Below are positions 33,391-43,402 of a stretch of DNA of 64,000 nucleotides, piece after piece. The translations under genes and the position numbers were made by a program. The notes below the pieces were generated by a model, which saw only the letters and a program-made list of their open reading frames with translations, made no database searches and had not been told where the DNA came from. Location: the NCBI GenBank assembly GCA_902629285.1, contig CACOQN010000001.1, positions 106,642 through 170,641 on the forward strand, read 5' to 3'. Origin of the DNA: an uncultured Pelagibacteraceae bacterium (GTDB taxonomy: Bacteria; Pseudomonadota; Alphaproteobacteria; Pelagibacterales; Pelagibacteraceae). Position 1 is the stretch's first letter. Each line of letters opens with the position of its first letter.

Positions 33391-35349
33391 TTGAGCAAAC
33401 TACACAACGATTTAGCTAATTGTATCAGATTTTTATCAATTGATGCTGTTCAAAAGGCAAATTCAGGTCACCCAGGAATGCCAATGGGTATGGCAGATGT
33501 TGCAACAGTGTTATTTAAAAATTTTTTAAGATTTAATCCAAATAATCCAAATTGGTTAAATAGAGATAGATTTGTTTTGTCCGCTGGTCATGGTTCTATG
33601 CTTCTGTATTCTTTGCTTTATCTAACTGGTTATAAAAGCATATCGATAAATAGTATTAAAAAATTTAGGCAGTTAAATTCTATTTGTGCTGGACATCCTG
33701 AATATCATCAGAAAACAGGTATTGAAACTACAACAGGTCCTCTTGGACAAGGTATATCTAATGCCGTTGGTTTTGCAATCGCTGAGGAAATTTTAAAAAA
33801 TAAATTAGGTAAAGATTTAATTAATCACAAAACTTATGTTTTAGCTGGAGATGGATGCTTAATGGAAGGAATAAGTCATGAAGCGATGAGTTTAGCAGGA
33901 CATTTGAAACTTAAAAATTTAGTTATGCTATTTGATAACAATTCAATTTCAATTGATGGTCCAACAAATCTTGCAGTTTCAGATAATTTTAAAAAAAGAT
34001 TTGAAGGATATGGTTGGGATTATATTTCTATCAACGGTCATAATGAAAAAGAAATTTTTAAAGCACTAAAAAAGATTCAGAAGGCTAAAAAACCTTCTGT
34101 GATTTCTTGTAAAACAAAAATTGGATATGGTTCACCGAATAAATCAGGAAAGGCATCATCCCATGGAAGTCCATTAGGAGCAGATGAAATCAAACTTGTA
34201 AGAAAAGTCTTAAATTGGAAAAGTAAACCTTTTGATATCCCAAATAAAATTTTAAAAGATTGGAGAAAAATTGGCAAAAGAGGTGAAATTTTAGAGAAAA
34301 AATGGAATAAAATATTAAAAAGAAAAAAAATAAAATTTAATCAAACTTTAAAAAATAATTTTACCACAGCACTTAAGAAAGAAAAAGAAAATGCAATAAA
34401 GGAGCCAAAAAGTTTAGCTACTAGAAAATGTTCAGAAATGACATTGAGTGCATTAACAAAAGAAAAAAATAATTTAATTGGTGGCTCTGCTGATTTAGCG
34501 GGATCAAATAATACAAAAACTAAAAATCATAAAATAATTAAGCCTGGAGATTTTACTGGAGATTATATTCACTACGGAGTGAGAGAACACGCAATGAGTG
34601 GGGTTATGAATGGTATTGCACTTCACAGCAATCTAATTCCTTATGGAGGTACTTTTTTAATATTTTCTGATTATTGCAAACCTTCGATTAGATTGTCAGC
34701 ATTAATGAAAAAAAGAGTTATATATGTAATGACTCATGATTCTATTGGTCTCGGAGAAGATGGCCCTACTCATCAACCTATAGAACAGCTATCAGGCTTA
34801 CGTGCTATACCTAACTTAAATGTATTTAGGCCTGCAGACAGAATTGAAACTATTGAATGTTGGGAGCACGCCTTAAAAAGCTCAAAAACACCTAGTGTGC
34901 TATCTTTGACAAGACAAAATTTAAATCCAGTAAGAAAAACACACTCAAATAAAAACTTATGCTCATTGGGCGCTTACGAAGTTTTAAGAACAAGTAAAAA
35001 AATTAATCTAACAATATTAGCAAGTGGATCTGAAGTTAATCTAGCAATAGAGGTTAGCCATAAATTGGCCAAACATAAAATATACTCCAAAGTAATATCA
35101 ATGCCTTGTATGGATCTTTTCGAATTACAATCAAAAACTTATAAAAATAAAATATTAAAAGAAACAAAATTTAAAATATCGATTGAAGCTGGATCAAGTG
35201 ATTGTTGGAAAAAATATATAGGTGATAACGGAATTACTTTTGGAATTGATGAATTCGGCAAAAGTGCACCCTATAAAGATATTTATAAATATTTTGGACT
35301 AGATAGTACAAATATTAAAAATATCACTAAAAAATTAGTAAACAAATAA
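33391..35349 (+). CDS. tkt: Transketolase (TTG start)
   Basis: SIDAVQKANSGHPGMPMGMADVATVLF; VLAGDGCLMEGISHEAMSLAGHL; THDSIGLGEDGPTHQPIEQL. Confidence 0.97.
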   Translation: MSKLHNDLANCIRFLSIDAVQKANSGHPGMPMGMADVATVLFKNFLRFNPNNPNWLNRDRFVLSAGHGSMLLYSLLYLTGYKSISINSIKKFRQLNSICAGHPEYHQKTGIETTTGPLGQGISNAVGFAIAEEILKNKLGKDLINHKTYVLAGDGCLMEGISHEAMSLAGHLKLKNLVMLFDNNSISIDGPTNLAVSDNFKKRFEGYGWDYISINGHNEKEIFKALKKIQKAKKPSVISCKTKIGYGSPNKSGKASSHGSPLGADEIKLVRKVLNWKSKPFDIPNKILKDWRKIGKRGEILEKKWNKILKRKKIKFNQTLKNNFTTALKKEKENAIKEPKSLATRKCSEMTLSALTKEKNNLIGGSADLAGSNNTKTKNHKIIKPGDFTGDYIHYGVREHAMSGVMNGIALHSNLIPYGGTFLIFSDYCKPSIRLSALMKKRVIYVMTHDSIGLGEDGPTHQPIEQLSGLRAIPNLNVFRPADRIETIECWEHALKSSKTPSVLSLTRQNLNPVRKTHSNKNLCSLGAYEVLRTSKKINLTILASGSEVNLAIEVSHKLAKHKIYSKVISMPCMDLFELQSKTYKNKILKETKFKISIEAGSSDCWKKYIGDNGITFGIDEFGKSAPYKDIYKYFGLDSTNIKNITKKLVNK

Positions 35350-35350
35350 A

Positions 35351-36358
35351 ATGACAATTAACATTGGAATTAATGGGATGGGACGTATTGGTCGTATGGT
35401 TTTTAGATCAATTGTCGAAAGTAAAAATAAAAATTTAAAAATTAATCATATAAACAATAGGTCAAATTCAGAAGCTACATCTAAATTAATCATATATGAT
35501 TCTATACATGGAAAATTAAATGCTGATTTAAATTTTGACCCAAATCATTTAATAATAAATAAAAATAAAATTACATTTTCTCAAGAAGCAAAAATTGAGG
35601 ACATAAATTGGAAAAAATATGACGTTGATTATGTTTTTGAATGTACTGGAAAATTTAATTCAAAAGAAAAACTTCTAGCTCATATAAAAAATGGTGCAAA
35701 AAAAGTGATCGTTTCTGCTCCATGTAAAAATGCTGATAAAACAATAGTATTCGGTGTTAATGAAAACATAATTACTAAAGAAGATAAAATAATATCTGCA
35801 GCCTCATGCACCACTAATTGTTTAGCACCAGTAAGCAGTGTTCTTGATGAAAATTTTGAAATTGAAAAAGGTTTTATGACTACAATTCATGCATTTACTA
35901 GCGATCAAAGAATTTTAGATAACTCTCACAAAGATCCAAGAAGAGCAAGATCTGCAAGTCAATCAATAGTTCCTACTTCAACAGGAGCTTCGAAAGCGAT
36001 AGGAGAAATAATACCAAACCTTAAGGGAAAATTAGAAGGTGTTGCGATGAGGGTACCTACTCCTAATGTTTCTCTTATTGAATTAGTTTTTTATACAAAA
36101 AAAGATATTAATATAAAAAAAATTAATGATGCCTTTGAACAAGCGTCAAAAAATAAATTAAAAAATATATTAGAAGTTACTTATGAAAAATTAGTATCTA
36201 TAGATTTTAATCACAATCCTGCTTCTGCAATAGTAGATGCTTCTTTAACAAATGTAGTTGGAAGTAATATGGGAAAAATATCAGCCTGGTATGATAATGA
36301 ATGGGGCTTTTCTAATAGAATGTGCGATATCGCTGAAACTTTGCATAAAATCTCTTAA
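35351..36358 (+). CDS. gap: Glyceraldehyde-3-phosphate dehydrogenase
   Basis: INGMGRIGRMVFR; SAASCTTNCLAPV; WYDNEWGFSNRM. Confidence 0.97.
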   Translation: MTINIGINGMGRIGRMVFRSIVESKNKNLKINHINNRSNSEATSKLIIYDSIHGKLNADLNFDPNHLIINKNKITFSQEAKIEDINWKKYDVDYVFECTGKFNSKEKLLAHIKNGAKKVIVSAPCKNADKTIVFGVNENIITKEDKIISAASCTTNCLAPVSSVLDENFEIEKGFMTTIHAFTSDQRILDNSHKDPRRARSASQSIVPTSTGASKAIGEIIPNLKGKLEGVAMRVPTPNVSLIELVFYTKKDINIKKINDAFEQASKNKLKNILEVTYEKLVSIDFNHNPASAIVDASLTNVVGSNMGKISAWYDNEWGFSNRMCDIAETLHKIS

Positions 36359-37536
36359 TGAGAAGTATTATAAACGAAAAAAATCTAAACAATAAAAAAA
36401 TATTATTAAGACTAGATTTGAATGTCCCTTTGGAAAAAGATAAGATAACAGATACAACAAGAATCGATAAAATTCTTCCCACATTAAATTTTTTGATTAA
36501 AGAAAAAGCTAAAATTATAATTTTATCTCATGTTGGAAGACCAAAAGGTAAAATTGTTAAAGAGCTCTCCCTAAAACCAATTTGTGAAGAGTTGCAAAAT
36601 AAATTAAGAAAAAAAGTAAAACTTATTAGTGAAAATATTAAAGAAATAAAAAGTAAAAATTTCTTTAATGACTATGATGAAGATATTTTTATTTTAGAAA
36701 ATATTAGATTTTATTCTGAAGAAGAGCAAAATGACAATAAGTTTGCTGAAATGCTATCAAATCTTGGAGATATATATGTCAATGACGCTTTCTCTTGTTC
36801 GCATAGAGGTCATGCCTCAATTTATAAAATTCCAAAATTCTTACCCTCATTTTCTGGGTTACAACTAGATTTAGAAGTAAATGCGCTTAATAAAATAACT
36901 TCTGAAATTACTAGACCGATTACTTGTATTATTGGAGGGTCTAAAATTTCAACTAAAATTAATGTTATTAAAAATTTAATTCCTAAATTTGATAATATTA
37001 TAATTGTTGGGGGTATGGCTAATAATTTTATAGAATATTTTGGAAATAGTGTTGGAAAATCTATTAAAGAAAAAAATTGCGATAAAATAGTTGAAGAAAT
37101 CATCTCTCTTTCAAAAAAAGAAAAATGTAAATTAATCTATCCAGATGATGTAATTATATCTAAAGATTTAAATGGATCCCCTCAAAAGAAAGAATTGAAC
37201 AAAATATTATCTGATGAGATGATCTTAGATATTGGTCCAAAAACTATAGATAAAATATCAAAAATTATTGATAATAGTAAAACTATTCTTTGGAATGGAC
37301 CCGCAGGATATTTTGAAAATCCAAATTTTGCTTATGGAAGTATTCAGATAGCAAAAAAAATAATTGAAAATAATAAAACAAACAAAATTTTTTCAGTTGC
37401 TGGTGGCGGGGACACAGTTTCTTTATTAAATAATTTAAATGCTGTTAATGAATTTAATTTTGTTTCAACTGCAGGTGGAGCTTTTTTAGAATATCTTGAA
37501 GGTAAAAACCTACCTGGTATAACCGCTTTAAATTAA
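36358..37536 (+). CDS. pgk: Phosphoglycerate kinase
   Basis: LLRLDLNVPLEKDKITDTTRI; ILSHVGRPKGK; VNDAFSCSHRGHAS; AGGGDTVSLL. Confidence 0.96.
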   Translation: MRSIINEKNLNNKKILLRLDLNVPLEKDKITDTTRIDKILPTLNFLIKEKAKIIILSHVGRPKGKIVKELSLKPICEELQNKLRKKVKLISENIKEIKSKNFFNDYDEDIFILENIRFYSEEEQNDNKFAEMLSNLGDIYVNDAFSCSHRGHASIYKIPKFLPSFSGLQLDLEVNALNKITSEITRPITCIIGGSKISTKINVIKNLIPKFDNIIIVGGMANNFIEYFGNSVGKSIKEKNCDKIVEEIISLSKKEKCKLIYPDDVIISKDLNGSPQKKELNKILSDEMILDIGPKTIDKISKIIDNSKTILWNGPAGYFENPNFAYGSIQIAKKIIENNKTNKIFSVAGGGDTVSLLNNLNAVNEFNFVSTAGGAFLEYLEGKNLPGITALN

Positions 37537-37537
37537 A

Positions 37538-38548
37538 ATGTCTGAATTAAATAAAATTGCACTTAAAATAATTTCCAATGGAAAAGGTATCCTTGCGGCT
37601 GATGAAAGTAATGGAACTATGACAAAAAGACTTGAAGCAGTAAATGTTAAATCAACCCAAGAAAATAGGCTTGCTTTCAGAGAAATTCTTTTTTCATCGG
37701 ATGGAATAAAAGATTGCATAGGTGGTGTTATTCTTTACGATGAAACAATAAATCAAATTTCAAGCACAGGAAAATCAATACCTGATTTAATATCTAGTTC
37801 AGGTGCAGTTCCTGGAATTAAAGTTGACACAGGTGCAAAAAATTTAGCAAATTCTCCTAAAGAAAAAATTACAGAGGGATTAGATGGCCTTAGAGATAGA
37901 TTAAAAAAATATTATGATCTTGGAGCAAGATTTACAAAATGGAGAGGTGTCTATTCAATTAGTGAGAAATATCCAAGCGAACTGGCGATTAGTAGTAATG
38001 CTCACGCACTTGCTAGGTATTCTGCTCTAGTTCAAGAAAGTGGGATGGTTCCAATAGTGGAACCCGAGGTATTGATGGATGGAAACCATTCTGCTGAAGA
38101 TTGTTTAAATAAAACATCAGAGGTAATTAAAAAGTGTTTTGAGGAACTAATTTTACATAAGGTTGATCTCTCAGGAATAATATTAAAACCAAATATGATT
38201 TTGTCTGGCAACTTGTCAGAAAATAAAATTTCTGGTGAAGAAGTTTCCATTAAAACTTTAGAATGCCTTAAAAATTCTGTGCCAAATGAAATTCCTGGGA
38301 TAGCATTTTTGTCTGGAGGGCAATCTGAAATTGAAGCTACAGAAAATTTAAATTTAATTAATAAAAATAATAATACGAATTTTATAATGACCTATTCATA
38401 TGGAAGAGCTCTTCAGCAAAGTGCTTTAAAAGTTTGGTCCAATGATATTAAAAATGTAGAGTCAACACAAACTATTTTTAATCATAGAGCTAAAATGTGT
38501 ACCTTAGCTGCTCAAGGAAAATGGTCTAGCGAACTTGAAAATAAATAA
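37538..38548 (+). CDS. fba: Class I fructose-bisphosphate aldolase
   Basis: GKGILAADESNGTMTKRLE; VPIVEPEVLMDGNH; ILKPNMIL; FLSGGQSEIEAT. Confidence 0.95.
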   Translation: MSELNKIALKIISNGKGILAADESNGTMTKRLEAVNVKSTQENRLAFREILFSSDGIKDCIGGVILYDETINQISSTGKSIPDLISSSGAVPGIKVDTGAKNLANSPKEKITEGLDGLRDRLKKYYDLGARFTKWRGVYSISEKYPSELAISSNAHALARYSALVQESGMVPIVEPEVLMDGNHSAEDCLNKTSEVIKKCFEELILHKVDLSGIILKPNMILSGNLSENKISGEEVSIKTLECLKNSVPNEIPGIAFLSGGQSEIEATENLNLINKNNNTNFIMTYSYGRALQQSALKVWSNDIKNVESTQTIFNHRAKMCTLAAQGKWSSELENK

Positions 38549-39149
38549 AAAAAAATTCATTTATCTAATTTCTCCTAACAAAATAACTAATTCTTTCTAT
38601 TATAATCTAAAATTAGTTTTACAAACTGGTAAGGTAAGTTTTTTTCAGCTCAGACTTAAAAGTTACTCTCAGAATAAAAAAATGATATTTGGAAAAAAAA
38701 TTAAAAATATTTGTAAAAAAAATAAAGTAAAATTTATAATTAATGATGACCCTTTGCTCGCTTTAAAATTAGATGCAGATGGTTGCCATCTAGGTCAAAA
38801 AGATATGAATATTAAGAAAGCAAAAAAAATACTTGGTAAAAAAATTATAGGAATTACTTGTCACAATTCTATAAATTTAGCAAAAAAAGCAATTAAAGCT
38901 AAGGCTGATTACATTGCCTTCGGTGCTTTTAGTCAATCTAAAACTAAAAAAACTAAGCATGTAGCCTCTATAAAAATTTTAAATAAAATTAAAAAATTTA
39001 CAAAAACCCCAACAGTAGCTATTGGTGGAATTAATGTTGTTAATTATAAAAATCTATTATTGAATAATGCGAGTTTTTTAGCTATTTCAGGCTACATTTG
39101 GAAAAATAAAAAATATAAACCGTTACAAGCTATAGAAAGATTGAAATGA
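38535..39149 (+). CDS. thiE: Thiamine-phosphate synthase family protein
   Basis: FFQLRLKSYS; FIINDDPLLALKLDADGCHLGQKDM; AFGAFSQSKTK; AIGGINVVN. Confidence 0.85.
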   Translation: MKINKKKFIYLISPNKITNSFYYNLKLVLQTGKVSFFQLRLKSYSQNKKMIFGKKIKNICKKNKVKFIINDDPLLALKLDADGCHLGQKDMNIKKAKKILGKKIIGITCHNSINLAKKAIKAKADYIAFGAFSQSKTKKTKHVASIKILNKIKKFTKTPTVAIGGINVVNYKNLLLNNASFLAISGYIWKNKKYKPLQAIERLK

Positions 39150-39706
39150 AAATCAATGCTGGAGAAATTAGAGTTGGAATGCTCTTAGAATATAGAAATG
39201 ATTTATGGCAAGTCTTGAAGACTCAACACGTAAAACCGGGGAAAGGTGGTGCATTTGCTCAAGTTGAAATGAAAAGCTTAAATAAAAATACAAAATTAAA
39301 TGAAAGATTTAGATCAAGTGAAACAGTAGAAAAAGCATCATTGGAGGAGACGACTTTCAATTATCTTTATAGTGACGAAGCACATTATTTTTTTATGGAT
39401 CCAAAAACATTTGAACAAATAGAAATAAAAAAAGAAACTATAGGTGATAAGGGTAAACTTTTAACTGAAAACCTAAAAGTTTCTGTAAGTTTTTATAATG
39501 AAAACCCTATATCAATTGAATTACCTAACCAAGTACAGTGTAAAATTGAAACTACTGATGTGGCTCTTAAAGGACAAACTGTATCATCGTCTTACAAACC
39601 GGCAACTCTTGATAATGGTTTAAACATTCAAGTTCCTCCGTTTATTGAAGCGGGTGATGAAATCGTAGTTGATACTAGAAATTTAGAATACATTAAAAAA
39701 ATCTAA
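39146..39706 (+). CDS. efp: Elongation factor P
   Basis: LWQVLKTQHVKPGKGGAFAQVEMKSL; PPFIEAGDEIVVDTR. Confidence 0.97.
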   Translation: MKINAGEIRVGMLLEYRNDLWQVLKTQHVKPGKGGAFAQVEMKSLNKNTKLNERFRSSETVEKASLEETTFNYLYSDEAHYFFMDPKTFEQIEIKKETIGDKGKLLTENLKVSVSFYNENPISIELPNQVQCKIETTDVALKGQTVSSSYKPATLDNGLNIQVPPFIEAGDEIVVDTRNLEYIKKI

Positions 39707-39707
39707 A

Positions 39708-40448
39708 ATGATCTCTATATCTTCAAATTTAAATATTATGATCAAAGCAACTGAGAAAGCCTCAAAGTCTTTGATAAGAGATTTTGGAGAAGTTGAGAAA
39801 CTACAAGTATCTAAAAAAGGACCCAGAGATTTTGTTACAAAAACTGACAAACATGTAGAAAAAATTCTAATTGAAGAACTTTCTAAAACAAAAAAAAATT
39901 ATTCTTTTTTATCAGAGGAAGTTGGTTCAATTGAAAACAAAGATAAAGATAATATTTGGATTATAGATCCAATAGATGGTACAACAAATTTTCTACACGG
40001 TATTCCGCATTTTGCGATTTGTGTGGCTCTTGAATCTAAAAAAGAGATAATTAGTGGTTTAATTTATGATCCTATTAAAGATGAAATGTTTTATGCAGAA
40101 AAAAACAAAGGAGCATTCTTAAATAATCAAAGACTACGAGTTTCAAACAAAAATTTAATAGATGAATGTTTATTTTCAAGTAATCATGAAGGTGTAAAAT
40201 TCAGCAATTTAAATATGAGATATAGCGGATGTGCGGCTTTAGACTTGGCCTATGTGGCTTCAGGTAGATTAGATGGTTTTTTTCATAATAAAATTAATAT
40301 TTGGGACGTTGCAGCAGGAGCCTTGTTGGTAGAGGAGGCAGGTGGGATAGTTAATGATTTAGATAAATTCGGTCAAAATAATATAGATATACGAGCGTCA
40401 AGTGGGGCAATTAATGATAAAATGCTTGAAAATTTAAAGAACTTTTAA
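39708..40448 (+). CDS. suhB: Inositol monophosphatase family protein
   Basis: FLSEEVGS; WIIDPIDGTTNFLHGIPHFAICVAL; IWDVAAGALLVEEAGG. Confidence 0.94.
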   Translation: MISISSNLNIMIKATEKASKSLIRDFGEVEKLQVSKKGPRDFVTKTDKHVEKILIEELSKTKKNYSFLSEEVGSIENKDKDNIWIIDPIDGTTNFLHGIPHFAICVALESKKEIISGLIYDPIKDEMFYAEKNKGAFLNNQRLRVSNKNLIDECLFSSNHEGVKFSNLNMRYSGCAALDLAYVASGRLDGFFHNKINIWDVAAGALLVEEAGGIVNDLDKFGQNNIDIRASSGAINDKMLENLKNF

Positions 40449-40483
40449 TTGTGTTCTAAGTTTCTTTTGCTATAAGTCACGAT

Positions 40484-40714
40484 ATGAAAAAAGATGTGCA
40501 CCCTAACTACCATACTATTAAAGTAGAAATGACAGATGGTACTCAATTTGAAACAAAATCGACTTGGGGGAAAGAAGGTGAAATATTAAAATTAGAGATA
40601 GATCCAAAGTCACATGCTGCATGGACAGGTGGGAAACAAAAACTCATGGATAAAGGTAGAATTAGTAAATTCAATAAAAAATTTCAAAACTTTAAATCAG
40701 AGAATAAAAATTAA
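40484..40714 (+). CDS. rpmE: 50S ribosomal protein L31 (cysteine-free type)
   Basis: [29 protein letters not shown]; no Cys in 76 aa. Confidence 0.92.
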   Translation: MKKDVHPNYHTIKVEMTDGTQFETKSTWGKEGEILKLEIDPKSHAAWTGGKQKLMDKGRISKFNKKFQNFKSENKN

Positions 40715-41296
40715 ATGTCTAACGCACCTTTAATGCCAATGGCTACAGCTGTTTGGCTAGTAGAAAATACAACCTTAACTTTCAAGCAAATTGCAGATTT
40801 TTGTAAATTACATGAAGTTGAAGTTCAAGGTATAGCTGATGGAGAAGTTGCAAAGGGTATTAAAGCATACAACCCAATTATTTCAGGTCAACTTTCTAGA
40901 GAAGAAATTGAATTATCATCAAAAGATAACAATAGACCACTCCAAATAAAAAGTAATGATATTGAAATTTCAAATGAAGAAAAAAAAATAAAAAAATATA
41001 TTCCACTTTCAAAAAGACAAGACAAACCAGATTCTGCTTTATGGTTAATTCGGCAACATACTATTCTTAAAGATTCACAAATTGCTAAACTTGTGGGAAT
41101 TACAAAGAATTCTGTAACATCTATTAGAAATAAAAGTTATTGGAATTACAATAACCTAAACCCAAAAGATCCAGTCGCACTTAATTTATTTACTCAAAAA
41201 GATTTAGTTGAGGCTATTGAAAAAGCTGAAAGAAGAATTAAAAGAGAAAAGAAAGAAAAAGAAAAACAAAATAAAGCAAATTCAGTATCAGTTTAA
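40715..41296 (+). CDS. DUF1013 family protein (TrcR-like cell-cycle regulator)
   Basis: MPMATAVWLVENTTLTFKQIADFCKLHEVEVQGIADGEVA; second HTH-like DSQIAKLVGITKNSVTSIRNKSYWN. Confidence 0.8.
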   Translation: MSNAPLMPMATAVWLVENTTLTFKQIADFCKLHEVEVQGIADGEVAKGIKAYNPIISGQLSREEIELSSKDNNRPLQIKSNDIEISNEEKKIKKYIPLSKRQDKPDSALWLIRQHTILKDSQIAKLVGITKNSVTSIRNKSYWNYNNLNPKDPVALNLFTQKDLVEAIEKAERRIKREKKEKEKQNKANSVSV

Positions 41297-41359
41297 TGAA
41301 TAAAATAAATAGACATAAATTTGTAAAAGTGTTAATAAGCCATTTTTTTGGAGGTAGTT

Positions 41360-41554
41360 ATTAAAATAGAAGTAAAAGATAATAATGTTGAGCAGGCTTT
41401 AAGAGTTTTAAAAAGAAAACTTCAAAGAGATGGTTTCTTTAAAGTTATAAAACTAAAAAATACTTATGAAAAGCCCTCTGAAAAAAAGAAAAGAATTCTT
41501 CAAGAAAATATTAAAAGAGTAAAAAAACTTAACAAACTTAAGAATAGAATTTAA
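41360..41554 (+). CDS. rpsU: 30S ribosomal protein S21, proposed ATT start
   Basis: DNNVEQALRVLKRKLQRDGFF...YEKPSEKKKR. GGAGG at 41350-41354, then ATT at 41360. ORF track used TTG at 41348. Confidence 0.85.
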   Translation: MKIEVKDNNVEQALRVLKRKLQRDGFFKVIKLKNTYEKPSEKKKRILQENIKRVKKLNKLKNRI

Positions 41555-41558
41555 TTAC

Positions 41559-41635
<77 letters not shown>

Positions 41636-41744
41636 ATTTCATAATAACAAATTTTTTTTGAATTAAAAATTTTAAGCCACTAAAATCGTTATTCATTGAT
41701 ATTTAACATAAAAACTATAATCTTGAATACAATTTTAAAAATTC

Positions 41745-42698
41745 ATGAATATTCTAATTACAGGTTGTGCTGGATTTATTGGTTATTCCCTCGCAACAAA
41801 ACTATTAAAAAATAAGGAAATTAAATTATTTGGATTTGATAATTTAAATAAATTTTATTCAGTAAAACTTAAGAAAAAAAGACTATCAAACTTAAAAAAA
41901 AATAAAAATTTTAAATTCTATAAAATTGATCTAACTAACAAAAAAAAATTATCAAACTTATTTCAAAATGAAAAAATTGATATTATATTTCATTTTGCTG
42001 CACAAGCTGGGGTAAGATATGTATCCTCACATCCTGAAAAATTTATAAAAAGTAACATACTCGGTTTTCATAATCTGTTAAATACATCAAAAAATTATAA
42101 TATTAAAAAATTTTTTTATGCATCTTCTAGCTCTGTATATGGTGACTCTAATAAATTTCCAGTTGATGAAAAATCGAGTTTAAATCCTAAAAATATTTAT
42201 GGATTAAGTAAAAAATTAAATGAAGAATATATTAAAATAAATTTTAATAAAAAAACAAAATATATTGGTCTTAGATTTTTTACTGTTTATGGAGAATGGG
42301 GCAGACCAGACATGTTAATTCTTAAGTATCTAGATTATGCTAAAAAAAATAAAACATTATATCTAAATAACTCTGGCAATCACTGGAGAGATTTTACATA
42401 TATAGATGATGTAACGAAAATATTGTCTAAACTAATTAGTCAGGAATTTAAAAAAAATGAAATATATAACATATGTAGCAACCGACCTATATTAATCAAA
42501 AATTTAATATCATATTTAATTAAAAAAACTGGTTATGATAAAATTAAAAATGTAGATTTAAACAATTTTGAAGTTTTCAAAACCCACGGTAAAAATCTAA
42601 AGTTAAGAAAAAAAATTAATTTCTCAAAATATTCTAATTTTAAAAATAATGTTGATAAAACAATTTTTTGGTTCAAAAAATACAATCATCTTATTTGA
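41745..42698 (+). CDS. NAD-dependent epimerase (UDP-glucuronate 4-epimerase-like)
   Basis: ITGCAGFIGYSLA; FHFAAQAGVRYVSSHPEKF; RFFTVYGEWGRPDM; WRDFTYIDDV. Confidence 0.85.
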   Translation: MNILITGCAGFIGYSLATKLLKNKEIKLFGFDNLNKFYSVKLKKKRLSNLKKNKNFKFYKIDLTNKKKLSNLFQNEKIDIIFHFAAQAGVRYVSSHPEKFIKSNILGFHNLLNTSKNYNIKKFFYASSSSVYGDSNKFPVDEKSSLNPKNIYGLSKKLNEEYIKINFNKKTKYIGLRFFTVYGEWGRPDMLILKYLDYAKKNKTLYLNNSGNHWRDFTYIDDVTKILSKLISQEFKKNEIYNICSNRPILIKNLISYLIKKTGYDKIKNVDLNNFEVFKTHGKNLKLRKKINFSKYSNFKNNVDKTIFWFKKYNHLI

Positions 42699-42724
42699 AA
42701 ATTTATTTATAAAATTCAAAATTT

Positions 42725-43402
42725 ATGATAAAAAAAATTGGTAATCCAGAAGTTTATAATAAAGAGTTAATTTCAAAAATAAAAAATATAGAAATTGATC
42801 TATATTACATCAAAAATAAATCTGATTTTAGAGAAAAAATAATAAACAACATAAATCCTGAGGATACTGTATTGGATATAGGAAAAGGTATGAGGGAAAA
42901 ATTTTTACAAATAAAATCAAATAAAGTTGAAACCCTAGACGTAAATGAATATGAGGATTATCCAGATATAATTTTTGATTTATGTGACGAGTTAGATAAA
43001 AGTTTATATGACAAATATGATAAGATTATCTGTCTTGCTATCCTAGAGCATGTTTATAATCCATTTCTTGCAGTCGAAAATTTAAAAAAAATGCTTAAGA
43101 ATAATGGTGTGATTTATGGTTATGTTCCTTACTTAAATTATTATCACGCACCTAATGATTTAAAATTTCAAGATTATTTTAGATTTTCGAAGGATGCTCT
43201 TACATATTTATTTAAAGATTTTTCAAATGTAAAATTGTTTCCAATAAGAGGTAGGATTTCTGCCCCGTTAAATATAATGTTTGCAGGAAGGTGGAAAAAA
43301 TATATTGAAAAAACATCTATAAATATTTTTCTAGATAAATTAAGCTCGGATGAAAAAAATATAAAACAATGCAGTGGTTTTAATTTTATAATTAATAAGT
43401 AG
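42725..43402 (+). CDS. Class I SAM-dependent methyltransferase
   Basis: DTVLDIGKGM, KIICLAILEHVYNPFLAVENLKKMLKNNGVIYGYVPY. Confidence 0.75.
   Translation: MIKKIGNPEVYNKELISKIKNIEIDLYYIKNKSDFREKIINNINPEDTVLDIGKGMREKFLQIKSNKVETLDVNEYEDYPDIIFDLCDELDKSLYDKYDKIICLAILEHVYNPFLAVENLKKMLKNNGVIYGYVPYLNYYHAPNDLKFQDYFRFSKDALTYLFKDFSNVKLFPIRGRISAPLNIMFAGRWKKYIEKTSINIFLDKLSSDEKNIKQCSGFNFIINK

Noticed and set aside
41636-41744. Rho-independent terminator after tRNA-fMet
   Set aside because: A T-run is present (attttttttg) but no convincing GC hairpin precedes it.
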